From contig NZ_LMOI01000012.1 of NCBI RefSeq assembly GCF_001423525.1, positions 190,115 through 254,114 of the forward strand: DNA of 64,000 bases, in the 5' to 3' direction. Origin of the DNA: Arthrobacter sp. Leaf137. Its GTDB lineage: Bacteria; Actinomycetota; Actinomycetes; Actinomycetales; Micrococcaceae. A program made the translations under genes and the position numbers. The notes beneath the pieces were generated by a model. The model made no database searches. It saw nothing but the letters and a program-made list of their open reading frames with translations, and had not been told where the DNA came from. This document shows positions 52,149 through 61,638 of the stretch, one piece after another (position 1 is the first letter of the stretch; each line of letters opens with the position of its first letter).

Positions 52149-52412
52149 ATGAGCATCGATCCGCGTGTCGCGCTTTCGTCCCTGACCACCGCTTTGGAAG
52201 AACACCTTATAGCAGCATCGAACCGCCGCGGAGACGGTGACCCCTCCGTGGAGGCAGCCTTTTTTGCAGTGGCAGATGCATTCGAAGTTTATGAAGACGC
52301 CCTCTACGAGGCCTACAACGAAGTGACCCCGCTTCAGGTCTTCGACGACGAGGACGACGAAGACGAAGACAGCGACGTGGACGACGAGGATCTGGAGATC
52401 GTCGAAGAGTAG
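52149..52412 (+). CDS. Small protein with acidic tail
   Basis: The 87-residue protein has a helical N-terminal part (residues 1-65: LTTALEEHLIAASNRRG, FFAVADAFEVYEDALYEAYNE) and an almost purely Asp/Glu tail (about 66-87). It is widespread in the genus under names such as primosomal protein, without support. Acidic tails of this sort often mimic nucleic acid or bind basic partners; nothing more can be claimed. Divergent from DUF5703, convergent with the aldo/keto reductase. Confidence 0.75.
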   Translation: MSIDPRVALSSLTTALEEHLIAASNRRGDGDPSVEAAFFAVADAFEVYEDALYEAYNEVTPLQVFDDEDDEDEDSDVDDEDLEIVEE

Positions 52413-52432
52413 CCGGGGCCGCCGGCCCCAAC

Positions 52433-53368
52433 TTATGCCGCGGCGGACACGTCTTCCAGTGCCCGCGCAATCTCGGGCGGCAGCGGAGACAGCTGGGCTT
52501 CGAGGATTTCCTTGAGCTGGACAGGCGTCCGGGGACCCACAACGGCGGTGGCAACCCCATGTTGCGCCAGCAGCCATCCCAGCGCCACGTCCTGTGGCGT
52601 CCGGCCAAGGCCCTTCGCTGCGGTGCACACTGCTTCCACGGTGCGGGACGGTTTTTCCGCCAGGAACGGCTCAACGGAAGCCGACCCGCTGGCGGACGCG
52701 CCGCGTGAACCCGACGGAATGCTGCCCCGGTATTTTCCGGTGAGTACGCCCCGGCCAAGCGGTGCGCAGGCCATCAGGCCCATCCCTGCATCCTCCACGG
52801 CCGGTATGAGTTCAGCCTCGGGACTGCGGTGCAGAAAGGAGTATTCAGCCTGCGCCGCCACGAGGGGGAAGCCGGCCAGGACTGCTGCCTTCGCCGCCTG
52901 CCATCCGGTGTAGTTCGAGATGCCGGCATACCGGGCGCGGCCGCTGCGGACAGCAAACTCCAGGGCGGAAAGGGTTTCGTCCAGCGGAACGTTGCCGTCC
53001 CAGGCCTCGGCGAACCAGATGTCCACGTAGTCGGTTCCCAAGCGGGCAAGGCTCGCGTCAAGGCCGGTGAGCATCGCATTCCTGGACGTGTCGACGCCGC
53101 GCCGGCCATCCGGCGTCGTCATCCCCGCCTTCGTGGAGATGGTCAGCCCGGTGCGGGAGACGACGTCGCCCAGCAGCGAACCCAGCATCGCTTCGGACCG
53201 GCCATCGGCATATGACGCCGCCGTGTCCACGTGCCGGCCGCCGGAATTAAGGAAGGTCCTCAGCAGCTCCGAGGCGTCCTGTTCGTCGGTTTCCCCGCCC
53301 CACGTCATGGTGCCGAGCGATAAGGCTGAGACCCGCAATCCACTGTTGCCGACGTAACGCTGCTGCAT
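52433..53368 (-). CDS. Aldo/keto reductase with Glu in place of catalytic His
   Basis: The 311-residue NADPH-dependent reductase has the AKR (beta/alpha)8 barrel. Tetrad residues are Asp48 and Tyr53 (DTAASYADG), Lys80 (ISTKAG) and position 121 in VDIWFAEAWD, where relatives read VDLWQVHAWD: the His is Glu. NADPH-binding elements (GISNYTGWQ, AYSPLGRG equivalent CAPLGRG) are intact. The same His-to-Glu change defines steroid 5-beta-reductase (AKR1D), so double-bond reduction is possible. The ATG at 53368 begins the family-typical MQQRYVGNSG. It is divergent from uppP. Confidence 0.9.
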   Translation of the reverse strand: MQQRYVGNSGLRVSALSLGTMTWGGETDEQDASELLRTFLNSGGRHVDTAASYADGRSEAMLGSLLGDVVSRTGLTISTKAGMTTPDGRRGVDTSRNAMLTGLDASLARLGTDYVDIWFAEAWDGNVPLDETLSALEFAVRSGRARYAGISNYTGWQAAKAAVLAGFPLVAAQAEYSFLHRSPEAELIPAVEDAGMGLMACAPLGRGVLTGKYRGSIPSGSRGASASGSASVEPFLAEKPSRTVEAVCTAAKGLGRTPQDVALGWLLAQHGVATAVVGPRTPVQLKEILEAQLSPLPPEIARALEDVSAAA

Positions 53369-53408
53369 AGCAGCAAGCTTACGGGCAGATGCACCCATGC
53401 CCATGCCG

Positions 53409-53414
53409 TAGGGT
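53409..53414 (+). promoter_or_regulatory. -10 box of uppP (leaderless)
   Basis: TAGGGT lies at -12 to -7 relative to the GTG at 53421, with no ribosome-binding site. Confidence 0.55.
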
Positions 53415-53420
53415 CTTAGC

Positions 53421-54254
53421 GTGAACTGGTTTGAGGTGGCCCTGCTGGGCCTTGTGCAGGGACTGACCGAATTTCTACCGATTTCATCAAGCGCGCACCT
53501 GCGGATCGTGGGGCAGTTCCTGCCCAACGCAGAGGACCCCGGAGCAGCCTTCACGGCCATCACCCAGCTGGGCACTGAAACGGCCGTCGTTGTCTACTTC
53601 TGGCGGGACATCGTCCGCATCGTCAAGGCGTGGGCGGGTTCCCTCGCCGGAAAGGTGTCCCGGCAGGACCCGGATGCCCGGATGGGCTGGCTGGTCATCC
53701 TGGGAAGCCTACCCATCATCGTCCTCGGGCTGCTGTTCCAGGACCAGATCGAATCGGTGCTGCGCAGCATGTGGATCGTAGCCACCATGCTGATCGTCTT
53801 CGGCCTGATCCTCGCCGTCGCCGACGCCGTCGGAAAGCAGGAACGGGACCTCACCCAGCTGACCTACAAGCACGGCATCCTTTACGGCTTTGCCCAGGCA
53901 ATGGCGCTCATTCCCGGCGTTTCCCGCTCCGGCGGCACCATCACAGCCGGCCTCCTGATGGGCTACACACGCGAAGCGGCCGCCCGGTACTCCTTCCTCC
54001 TGGCCATCCCTGCTGTCTTTGGCAGCGGCCTGTACCAGCTCTACAAGGTGGTATCCAAGGACGGCATCACGGGCCCTTACGGATTGCCCGAAACGGCGTT
54101 GGCCACAGTCATCGCGTTCGTGGTGGGTTACGTCATCATTGGCTGGTTCCTGAAGTTCGTGTCCACCCGCAGCTACCGGCTGTTCGTCTGGTACCGGATC
54201 TTCCTGGGCCTGGCCCTCTACCTGCTCCTCGGTTTCGGCGTCATCAGCGCCTAG
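53421..54254 (+). CDS. uppP: Undecaprenyl-diphosphatase UppP (BacA)
   Basis: The 277-residue membrane enzyme removes one phosphate from undecaprenyl diphosphate to recycle the cell-wall lipid carrier; loss sensitises cells to bacitracin. [21 protein letters not shown] at the N-terminus and [18 protein letters not shown] (about 160) are the two family motifs (with the Glu and the Ser/Arg of the active site). About eight membrane segments. GTG start, leaderless. mshC follows 15 bases later with its own promoter. Confidence 0.95.
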   Translation: MNWFEVALLGLVQGLTEFLPISSSAHLRIVGQFLPNAEDPGAAFTAITQLGTETAVVVYFWRDIVRIVKAWAGSLAGKVSRQDPDARMGWLVILGSLPIIVLGLLFQDQIESVLRSMWIVATMLIVFGLILAVADAVGKQERDLTQLTYKHGILYGFAQAMALIPGVSRSGGTITAGLLMGYTREAAARYSFLLAIPAVFGSGLYQLYKVVSKDGITGPYGLPETALATVIAFVVGYVIIGWFLKFVSTRSYRLFVWYRIFLGLALYLLLGFGVISA

Positions 54255-54257
54255 CAC

Positions 54258-54263
54258 TAGGCT
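54258..54263 (+). promoter_or_regulatory. -10 box of mshC (leaderless)
   Basis: TAGGCT lies at -12 to -7 relative to the GTG at 54270. It begins four bases after the uppP stop. Confidence 0.55.
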
Positions 54264-54269
54264 TGGTCT

Positions 54270-55547
54270 GTGAAATCCTGGACTTCCCGCCCCGTTCCAA
54301 CCCTGCCCGGCACCATGCCTGCCATCCGCTTGTTCGACACAGCAGCAGGCCATGAGGTGGTGCTGGAGTCCGGGGACCGGCCTTCCATGTACGTCTGCGG
54401 CATCACGCCGTATGACGCCACCCATATGGGCCATGCAGCCAGCTATGTCGCCTTCGACCTGCTGAACCGCGCCTGGCGGGACGCCGGCAAGGACGTGGAC
54501 TATGTCCAGAATGTTACGGACGTCGATGATCCGCTCCTGGAGCGCGCAACGGCCACCAACGTGGACTGGCGTGAGCTTGCGCAAAGCCAGATCGACCTGT
54601 TCCAGACCGACATGGAAGCACTGAACGTCCTGTCACCGGACCACTATGTTGGCGCGGTGGAGTCCATCAGCCTCATCGTGCCCGAGGTGGAACGGCTGGT
54701 CAGCCAGGGCCTTGCGTACACAGTTCCGGGAACCAACGGCGAGCCTGACGGAGACGTCTATTACGACGTCGAAGCGGCCGGAAAGCAGTCAGTGGCCCCC
54801 GAAGCGTGGAGCCTTGGTTCCATCTCGGGACTGTCCGAAAGCGAGATGCTTGAACTCTTTGCCGAACGTGGCGGGGACCCCGGCCGGTCCGGCAAGCGGC
54901 AGGCGCTGGATCCCTTGCTGTGGCGGGTGGCGCGGGACGGCGAACCCAGTTGGCCCGGTGCCAGCCTGGGTGACGGCCGCCCCGGGTGGCACATTGAGTG
55001 CACCGTGATTGCGCAGAAATACCTGCCCGCACCTTTCACCGTCCAGGGAGGCGGCTCCGACCTGATCTTCCCGCACCATGAAATGGGTGCAGGGCACGCC
55101 TACTCGCTGGCCGGGGTACCCCTCGCGAGGCATTACGCGCACGCCGGCATGGTGGGGCTGGACGGCGAAAAGATGAGCAAGTCCAAGGGCAACCTGGTAC
55201 TCGTGTCCAAGCTCCGTGCAGCGGGGGAGGAACCCGCGGCCATCCGCCTGGCGATCCTGGCCCATCATTACCGGTCGGACTGGTCCTGGACCGACGAGGG
55301 ATTCGCCGCAGCCAAGGCAGACCTGGCCGCCTGGCGCCGGGCACTGGATCATGCCCCGCGCGGGTCCGCGGGCCCTTTGGTGGAAGAGATGCGCGCAGCG
55401 TTGGCAGCCGATCTGGACGCTCCGGCGGCCGTCGCGGCGGTGTCGCGCTGGGCACGGCAGGCGAACGACGGCGGCGCCACGGCCAGCGCTTTGGACCAGG
55501 CCTTGGTGAGGGACGCCGTCGACGCCCTCCTGGGCGTTCAGCTGTAG
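54270..55547 (+). CDS. mshC: Cysteine:GlcN-inositol ligase MshC
   Basis: This 425-residue class I tRNA-synthetase-like enzyme ligates Cys to GlcN-Ins with ATP in mycothiol synthesis. [17 protein letters not shown] has the zinc-binding Cys and the HIGH-type motif (HMGH); KMSKSKG is the KMSKS motif; [15 protein letters not shown] carries other zinc and ATP contacts. Mycothiol-specific features separate it from CysRS: it is about 40 residues shorter and lacks the anticodon domain. GTG start with a leaderless -10 box. A strong terminator follows. Confidence 0.96.
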   Translation: MKSWTSRPVPTLPGTMPAIRLFDTAAGHEVVLESGDRPSMYVCGITPYDATHMGHAASYVAFDLLNRAWRDAGKDVDYVQNVTDVDDPLLERATATNVDWRELAQSQIDLFQTDMEALNVLSPDHYVGAVESISLIVPEVERLVSQGLAYTVPGTNGEPDGDVYYDVEAAGKQSVAPEAWSLGSISGLSESEMLELFAERGGDPGRSGKRQALDPLLWRVARDGEPSWPGASLGDGRPGWHIECTVIAQKYLPAPFTVQGGGSDLIFPHHEMGAGHAYSLAGVPLARHYAHAGMVGLDGEKMSKSKGNLVLVSKLRAAGEEPAAIRLAILAHHYRSDWSWTDEGFAAAKADLAAWRRALDHAPRGSAGPLVEEMRAALAADLDAPAAVAAVSRWARQANDGGATASALDQALVRDAVDALLGVQL

Positions 55548-55571
55548 GCTTCCCGCGCCGCTATTAACGGC

Positions 55572-55611
55572 AAAGGGGCCCGGCCCGGAGTATTCCCGGC
55601 CGGGCCCCTTT
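55572..55611. terminator. Terminator between mshC and PAC2
   Basis: AAAGGGGCCCGGCC and its exact complement with a twelve-base loop, flanked by A and T at both ends, separate two convergent genes. Confidence 0.9.
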
Positions 55612-55620
55612 CGTCAGTGG

Positions 55621-56526
55621 TCAGGGCCTGTCCTGGCCCCGCCGCTTTAGGTAACGCTCGAATTCCCTGGCGATCGACTCGCCGGTGGCCTCCGGAAGGT
55701 CGGCTGTGTCCTTGGCCTCTTCCAGCTGGCGGACGTACGCCGCGATTTCCGGGTCCTCGGTGGCCAGCTCGTCCACCCCGCGTTCCCAGGCGTCCGCCTC
55801 CTCGGCCAGCTCGTGGGTGTCCAGCGGCACCTGGAGCAGTTCCTCGATGCGGTGCAGAAGTGCCAGCTGGGCTTTGGGGGACGGCGCCTGGGCCACATAG
55901 TGCGGAACGGCGGCCCACAGCGACACGGTGGGAAGCCCGGCCAGGAGGGCCACTTCAGACAGGACGCCGACGATGCCCACAGGGCCCTCGTACTGCGACG
56001 CTTCCAGGTTCATGCGCTCCCGCAGCGGAGCATCATCCGATGACGTGCTCACCGGTATGGGCCGGCTGTGCGGAACATCGGCCAGCAATGCACCCACCAG
56101 CACCACGTAGTCCACGTTCAGGGCTTCGGCATGCACCAGCAGTTCGGCCGTGTAGGCCCGCCACTTGTAGGAGGGCTCGGTGCCCTGGACAAAGATGACG
56201 TCCACATTGGAGTTGGGCGCACTGGCCTTGTAGATCCGGGTGGAAGGCCATTTGATTTTCCGTTCCCCCGCCGCGTTCCTGCGCACCGTGGGCCGGGTGA
56301 ACTGGAAGTCGTAATATTCGTCGGCGTCGATTGAGGCAACCTTCTTGCCGCCCCACAGCTTGTTGAGGTAGCGCAACGAGTCGCTTGCGGCCTCGCCGGC
56401 GTCGTTCCAGCCTTCAAAGGCGGCCAGCATCACCGTGACTCGCTGCCCCCCGGCAACTGGCTGCAGGAACCGTTCCCGCTCGGGTCCGGCACCCGTATCG
56501 GCGGTGTCTTCCTCGAAGCTATTCAT
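55621..56526 (-). CDS. PAC2 family proteasome-assembly-chaperone-like protein
   Basis: The 301-residue protein has the PAC2 fold seen in eukaryotic proteasome assembly chaperones: VTVMLAAFEGWNDAGEAAS at the start, DADEYYDFQFTRPTVRR, VIFVQGTEPSYKWRAY and LVGALLADVPHSRPI, followed by a long helical acidic end. In actinobacteria PAC2 proteins accompany the 20S proteasome; a role in assembly is suspected but not shown. A TAGGGT lies exactly at -12 to -7 of the ATG. It is divergent from the HAD gene. Confidence 0.9.
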   Translation of the reverse strand: MNSFEEDTADTGAGPERERFLQPVAGGQRVTVMLAAFEGWNDAGEAASDSLRYLNKLWGGKKVASIDADEYYDFQFTRPTVRRNAAGERKIKWPSTRIYKASAPNSNVDVIFVQGTEPSYKWRAYTAELLVHAEALNVDYVVLVGALLADVPHSRPIPVSTSSDDAPLRERMNLEASQYEGPVGIVGVLSEVALLAGLPTVSLWAAVPHYVAQAPSPKAQLALLHRIEELLQVPLDTHELAEEADAWERGVDELATEDPEIAAYVRQLEEAKDTADLPEATGESIAREFERYLKRRGQDRP

Positions 56527-56532
56527 TCCATC

Positions 56533-56538
56533 ACCCTA
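56533..56538 (-). promoter_or_regulatory. -10 box of the PAC2 gene (leaderless)
   Basis: TAGGGT (minus strand) lies at -12 to -7 relative to the ATG at 56526. Confidence 0.5.
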
Positions 56539-56664
56539 CGTCCAAGGAGTGCGGGCGTGCAGGGAATGAAGCGCCGCAACATCGGCAAACACCGGCCACA
56601 ACGGGCCTTATCAGCCGGGTATTCGCCAAGGGCGTAGCCTCAGGGACCGTCCAGAATGTCCCCG

Positions 56665-56670
56665 TAGACT
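56665..56670 (+). promoter_or_regulatory. -10 box of the HAD gene (leaderless)
   Basis: TAGACT lies at -12 to -7 relative to the ATG at 56677. Confidence 0.5.
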
Positions 56671-56676
56671 TGGGGC

Positions 56677-57414
56677 ATGCAACTTCATGGCTCCGAATCA
56701 CCGCTCAAAGCCGTCCTCTGGGACATGGACGGAACCATCGTGGACACGGAGCCATACTGGATTGCCGCCGAGCATGCGCTGGTGGAAGCCCACGGCGGCA
56801 CCTGGTCCCATGAACAGGCCATGCAGTTGGTGGGGCAGTCCCTGACATTTTCCGCCGGCCTCCTGCAGAAGGCGGGCGTTGCCCTCAGCATCCGGGACAT
56901 CATCGACCACCTCACCGCCGAGGTCGTCAGCAGCGTACGGCAGGAAGTGCCGTGGCGGCCCGGGGCGCGTGAACTGCTCGAAGACCTTCACCTCGCCGGC
57001 ATCCGGTGCGCCCTGGTCACCATGTCCGAGGGGCCGCTGGCCCGCCAGGTGATGGACAGCCTTCCCCGCCCATATTTCGAGGTCCTCGTAACCGGCGATA
57101 CCGTCAGCCGTGGCAAGCCACACCCGGAGGCGTACCTGACCGCCGTCGAACGGCTTCGGGAAACCGACCCGCACCTGCATCCCGGACACTGCGTAGCACT
57201 GGAGGACTCGGCACCAGGCGTGGCCGCGGCCGTTGCGTCCGGGGTCACAACAGTGGCCATTCCACACATCGTCCCGTTGCCCGAGCACTCCCATTACACG
57301 CTGTGGGACACGCTGGCCGGACGTTCCCGCACAGACCTCGAGGAACTCCTCGCCGCCGCGGGCAAGGCAAGCCCTGCTGCCGGGTCCGCCACCGCCGTCG
57401 GGACAACGCCGTGA
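56677..57414 (+). CDS. HAD-family phosphatase
   Basis: The 245-residue enzyme is a HAD phosphatase of subfamily IA. The nucleophile is in LWDMDGTIVDTEPYW (about residues 14-28), the second motif near VTMSEGP, the Lys of motif III in GKPHPEAYLTAV (about 148) and motif IV in ALEDSAPGVAAA. It resembles beta-phosphoglucomutase-like and 2-deoxyglucose-6-phosphatase proteins; the substrate is unknown. It begins a run of genes leading into the proteasome locus, with a four-base overlap to the M50 gene. Confidence 0.92.
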   Translation: MQLHGSESPLKAVLWDMDGTIVDTEPYWIAAEHALVEAHGGTWSHEQAMQLVGQSLTFSAGLLQKAGVALSIRDIIDHLTAEVVSSVRQEVPWRPGARELLEDLHLAGIRCALVTMSEGPLARQVMDSLPRPYFEVLVTGDTVSRGKPHPEAYLTAVERLRETDPHLHPGHCVALEDSAPGVAAAVASGVTTVAIPHIVPLPEHSHYTLWDTLAGRSRTDLEELLAAAGKASPAAGSATAVGTTP

Positions 57415-58604
57415 CGGCGCCGGCGCCCGGAGAACCCGGCATGCGGGAACCGGCAACCCCTGGGGCTGCTGTACCGGGGCGCCGTGAAGGGATCCCCCTG
57501 GGCCGGATCGCCGGCGTGCCGGTGGTCCTCGCGTACTCCTGGTTCATCATCGCGGCGTTTACTGTCATCGTGTACGGGCCGGTGCTGCACCGCAACAACC
57601 CGGCCCTGGGTACGAGCGCTTACATCGTCGCATTCGCTTACGCAGTTCTCCTGCTCATATCCGTACTTGTGCATGAACTCGCTCACGCCCTGACCGCAAA
57701 GGTCTACGGCTGGCCCACACAGAAGATAGTCCTGAACCTGTGGGGTGGCCATACGCAGTTTGAGAGTTTCACCGCATCCCCGGGCCGATCGGTCCTGGTG
57801 GCACTGGCGGGACCGGCCGCCAACTTCATTCTTGCTGCCGGTGCCTGGCTGGTACTCACTGCCATGCCCATGGGCAGTGTCGCGGAAATCCTGACCAATA
57901 TCTTCATGTGGGCGAACTTCCTCATCGGCGTTTTCAACGTCCTTCCGGGCCTCCCTCTGGACGGCGGCCGCCTGGTCGAGTCGGCCGTTTGGAAAGCAAC
58001 CGGCAGCCAGGCGAAGGGCACGGTGGCGGCCGGTTGGGCCGGGCGAATCATCGTGGTGGCGCTGGTGGGATGGTTCATCCTCCTGCCGTTCCTTTCCGGG
58101 AGCGATCCGGATTTCAGCCTCGTGATGATCACTGTCCTTGTTTGTGGATTCCTGTGGATGGGAGCCTCGGCCTCGATCCAGCAAGGCACCCTCCGGGCGC
58201 GACTGCCGCTGGTGACGGCCGCGGGACTTTCCACGCCGGCCATCGCGGTGCCCGCCACGGCTTCAGTCCGGGACCTCCTGGGCTACGGTGCGGCCGCCCA
58301 TAAGTCGGTGGTCGTCTGCGGCCCCGACGGCCGGCCGCAGGGGGTTGTTGACCCGGCCGCCCTGGCATCCGTTCCCGAAGCAGCGGCAGGATCCACTCCG
58401 GTCACCGCCGTGTCCTTCGCACTGGCCCCTGGCGCCTACGTCCCGGAATGGTCGAAGGGGCAGGAACTTATCCAGTTCCTCGCCCAGGTTGAGGGCAAAC
58501 ACTACGCCGTCGTTGACCACAACGGGGCGGTGACCGGACTGCTGACGCAGGACGCCGTCCTCGCCGCCATTACCGGGAAGAACCGCCGCACCCGCCAGGC
58601 ATAA
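57411..58604 (+). CDS. Site-2 protease family protein with CBS domains
   Basis: The 397-residue membrane metalloprotease has the M50B layout. HELAH is in SVLVHELAHALTAKVYG (about residue 85), the second zinc ligand is Asp in NVLPGLPLDGGRLVESA (about 184), and about six membrane helices surround them. The C-terminal 130 residues are a CBS pair (ATASVRDLLGYG, HYAVVDHNGAVTGLLTQDAVL) that may sense adenine nucleotides. GTG start overlaps the HAD stop (GTGA), so the two are coupled; an ATG at 57441 is possible. Homologues often lie next to the actinobacterial proteasome genes. Confidence 0.9.
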   Translation: MTAPAPGEPGMREPATPGAAVPGRREGIPLGRIAGVPVVLAYSWFIIAAFTVIVYGPVLHRNNPALGTSAYIVAFAYAVLLLISVLVHELAHALTAKVYGWPTQKIVLNLWGGHTQFESFTASPGRSVLVALAGPAANFILAAGAWLVLTAMPMGSVAEILTNIFMWANFLIGVFNVLPGLPLDGGRLVESAVWKATGSQAKGTVAAGWAGRIIVVALVGWFILLPFLSGSDPDFSLVMITVLVCGFLWMGASASIQQGTLRARLPLVTAAGLSTPAIAVPATASVRDLLGYGAAAHKSVVVCGPDGRPQGVVDPAALASVPEAAAGSTPVTAVSFALAPGAYVPEWSKGQELIQFLAQVEGKHYAVVDHNGAVTGLLTQDAVLAAITGKNRRTRQA

Positions 58605-58739
58605 GAACCCCGGGCAGCCCTCCCGCGAGCAGCGGAGGGGCCGGAACCGGTAGAGTTACCTGCCGGTGTGCCATGCCGCCGACGCAATCACCCGGCAGCC
58701 ATGCGCAGGCACCACAGGTTTACAGGAGTGAGGAACATC

Positions 58740-59804
58740 ATGAGCAGCGAAACTGCCGTCAACGACGCCACAGCAGCAGCCGGGGCCGGTGGCGCAGCCA
58801 GCGGTTCACAGCCCGTCGGAGCCGCGCGGCGCCGCGGACCCTTCCGTGAAGGCGAACGCGTCCAGCTGACCGACGAGCGGGGCCGGATGAACACCGTCAC
58901 CCTTGAACGCGGCGGGGCCTTCCACACCCACCGGGGCTTCCTGAACCACGACGAAATCATCGGCAAGGTGGACGGTTCAGTTGTGGTGAACAACGTGGGC
59001 CAGCAGTACCAGACGCTGCGCCCCCTGCTCTCAGACTTCGTCCTGTCGATGCCGCGCGGCGCCGCCGTCGTCTACCCCAAGGACGCGGGGCAGATCGTCA
59101 CCATGGCGGATATCTTCCCCGGGGCACGCGTCGTTGAGGCCGGCGTCGGCTCGGGTGCCCTCTCCATCTCCCTGCTGCGCGCCGTGGGGGACCAGGGCTA
59201 CCTGCACTCCTTCGAACGCCGGGAAGAGTTTGCGGACATCGCCCGCGGCAACGTGGAGACAATCTTCGGCGGCCCGCACCCGGCCTGGCAGATCTCCCTC
59301 GGCGACTTCCAGGAAGAGGTGGTCCGCAGCGAGGCCCCCGGCTCCGTGGACCGTGTTGTCCTGGACATGCTTGCACCCTGGGAATGCCTCGACGCCGTCG
59401 CCACCGTGCTTGCCCCCGGCGGCGTCTGGATCAATTACGTCGCCACCGTCACCCAGCTCTCCCGCACGGCTGAAGCCATCCGCGCAGACGGCCGGTTCAC
59501 CGAACCGGACGCCTGGGAATCGATGGTCCGCGGCTGGCACCTCGAAGGCCTTGCCGTCCGCCCGGACCACCGCATGGTGGCCCACACCGGGTTCCTGCTG
59601 GTCACCCGGCGGCTCGCCGACGGCGTGACCGGCATCTCCGTCAAACGCCGGCCGTCAAAGACTGAATTCAACGAAGAAGACGTCAACGCCTGGACCCCCG
59701 GGGCCGTGGGGGAGCGGGCCGTGTCGGACAAGAAACTCCGCCGCGCCGCCCGCGATGCGATTGCCGGGACCAACGTCAAGGACACCCCCGAGGTCACGAA
59801 CTAG
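58740..59804 (+). CDS. trmI: tRNA (adenine-N1)-methyltransferase TrmI
   Basis: The 354-residue enzyme methylates A58 (and possibly A57) of tRNA with SAM. The N-terminal beta-rich domain (GPFREGERVQLTDERGR, FHTHRGFLNHDEIIG) is TrmI-typical, and the SAM domain has VVEAGVGSGALSISLLRAVG (about residue 130), a FERREEF stretch and VLDMLAPWE (catalytic Asp in the DM site). GAGG lies before the ATG. It has a Gly/Ala-rich N-terminus of about 30 residues more than usual. In actinobacteria it always sits just upstream of the proteasomal ATPase. Confidence 0.95.
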   Translation: MSSETAVNDATAAAGAGGAASGSQPVGAARRRGPFREGERVQLTDERGRMNTVTLERGGAFHTHRGFLNHDEIIGKVDGSVVVNNVGQQYQTLRPLLSDFVLSMPRGAAVVYPKDAGQIVTMADIFPGARVVEAGVGSGALSISLLRAVGDQGYLHSFERREEFADIARGNVETIFGGPHPAWQISLGDFQEEVVRSEAPGSVDRVVLDMLAPWECLDAVATVLAPGGVWINYVATVTQLSRTAEAIRADGRFTEPDAWESMVRGWHLEGLAVRPDHRMVAHTGFLLVTRRLADGVTGISVKRRPSKTEFNEEDVNAWTPGAVGERAVSDKKLRRAARDAIAGTNVKDTPEVTN

Positions 59805-59886
59805 TCCACATTTCGGGAGTCTCCATCCCTAGCTGCCCTCTTGGGACTAATGTCTTAAGAGAAGAGCAGGAAGGGGCTGATGCATC

Positions 59887-61638
59887 ATGGAGACACCGAA
59901 CCAGGACTCCGGACGTACACCGGCAGAGCAATTTGCCGCCAATGACCTCTCGGTTGCCGACCGCCAGGTCAACATCCTCCGGGACAAACTCAGGCACATC
60001 GACCGCCAGTTGGCTGCGGCAACGCAGAACAACACCAAGCTGGTCAGCATGCTTGAAACCGCGAAGGCGGAGATCCTCCGCCTCAAGAACGCGCTGGACC
60101 AGGAGGGGCAGCCACCGTACAGCTTTGGCACCATCCTGCAGCTGAACCCGCGTCGGCAACCGGCCCCGGGCAGCAGCGGACAGGCGGCAACGGAGGAGTC
60201 TGCGGACATCTTCAACGCGGGCCGGAAGATGCGCGTCGGCCTCAGTCCCCTGGTGAACATCAACCAGCTCGCCGTGGGCCAGGAGGTCCTGCTGAACGAG
60301 GCCCTGCTCATAGTGGCGGGCCTGGGCTACGAACGTGCCGGTGAGCTGGCCACGCTCAAGGAAATGCTCGGGGCCGACCGGGCACTCGTGGTGGGCCGGG
60401 CCGACGAAGAACGCGTGGTCCGGCTCTCGGGTGTCCTGCTCGCACAAAAGCTCCGCGTGGGCGACGCCCTGTCCATCGATTCACGGACAGGGTACGCACT
60501 CGAGAAGGTGCCCCGCTCCGAGGTCGAGAACCTGGTTCTCGAAGAAGTTCCGGACATCACTTACGAGGACATTGGTGGCCTTGGCCCGCAGATCGAACAA
60601 ATCCGCGACGCCGTGGAGCTGCCGTTCCTCCACCCCGACCTCTACCGTGAGCACGGGCTGAAGGCCCCCAAGGGAATCCTCCTGTACGGCCCTCCAGGCT
60701 GCGGCAAGACCCTGATCGCCAAGGCGGTGGCCAACTCGCTGGCCGCCCGCGCCGCAGAACGCTCCGGCAACGTGGACCTGAAAAGCTACTTCCTGAACAT
60801 CAAGGGCCCGGAACTGCTGGACAAGTACGTGGGCGAAACCGAGCGGCACATCCGGTTGATCTTCGCCCGTGCCCGTGAGAAGGCGTCAGACGGCAGCCCG
60901 GTGGTCGTCTTCTTCGACGAGATGGATTCGCTGTTCCGGACCAGGGGCACCGGCATCTCATCCGACGTCGAGACCACCATCGTCCCGCAGCTGCTCAGCG
61001 AGATCGACGGCGTGGAACGGCTGGACAACGTGATCGTGATCGGCGCCTCCAACCGCGAGGACATGATCGATCCCGCCATCCTCAGGCCCGGCCGCCTGGA
61101 CGTCAAAGTCAAGATCCACCGCCCCGACGCCGAAGCGGCTGCGGACATCTTCAACAAGTACATCACTCCGGACCTGCCGTTCCACGAGTCCGACCTTGCC
61201 GAGCACAACGGCGACGTGCAGGCCACGGTGGACGCCATGGTGCAGCGGACCGTGGAGGCCATGTACTCCACTGACAAGTCCAACGAGTTCCTCGAAGTGA
61301 CCTATGCCAACGGGGACACCGAGATGCTGTACTTCAAGGACTTCAACTCCGGCGCCGTCGTCCAGAACGTGGTGGACCGTGCCAAGAAGTACGCCATCAA
61401 GGACCTGCTCACCAGCCAGCAGAAGGGGCTTCGGATCGAGCACCTGCTGCGTGCCGTGGTGGATGAGTTCCGGGAGCATGAGGACATGCCGAACACCACC
61501 AACCCTGATGACTGGGCAAGGATCTCGGGCAAGAAGGGCGAACGGATCACCTACATCCGGACGATTGTCCAGGGCAAGGCCGGGCAGGAACCCGGCAAGT
61601 CCATCGAAACCACGCCGACCACCGGACAGTATCTGTGA
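59887..61638 (+). CDS. arc: Proteasomal ATPase ARC (Mpa)
   Basis: The 583-residue AAA ATPase forms a hexamer that unfolds pupylated proteins for the 20S proteasome. A coiled coil (about 20-75: [20 protein letters not shown]) binds Pup; OB domains follow (about 80-200); the AAA domain has Walker A GPPGCGKT (268-275), Walker B VVFFDEMD and an SRH with [15 protein letters not shown]. The protein ends in GQYL, the penultimate Tyr of the motif that docks to the proteasome. Its stop overlaps the dop start (GTGA). Confidence 0.97.
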   Translation: METPNQDSGRTPAEQFAANDLSVADRQVNILRDKLRHIDRQLAAATQNNTKLVSMLETAKAEILRLKNALDQEGQPPYSFGTILQLNPRRQPAPGSSGQAATEESADIFNAGRKMRVGLSPLVNINQLAVGQEVLLNEALLIVAGLGYERAGELATLKEMLGADRALVVGRADEERVVRLSGVLLAQKLRVGDALSIDSRTGYALEKVPRSEVENLVLEEVPDITYEDIGGLGPQIEQIRDAVELPFLHPDLYREHGLKAPKGILLYGPPGCGKTLIAKAVANSLAARAAERSGNVDLKSYFLNIKGPELLDKYVGETERHIRLIFARAREKASDGSPVVVFFDEMDSLFRTRGTGISSDVETTIVPQLLSEIDGVERLDNVIVIGASNREDMIDPAILRPGRLDVKVKIHRPDAEAAADIFNKYITPDLPFHESDLAEHNGDVQATVDAMVQRTVEAMYSTDKSNEFLEVTYANGDTEMLYFKDFNSGAVVQNVVDRAKKYAIKDLLTSQQKGLRIEHLLRAVVDEFREHEDMPNTTNPDDWARISGKKGERITYIRTIVQGKAGQEPGKSIETTPTTGQYL

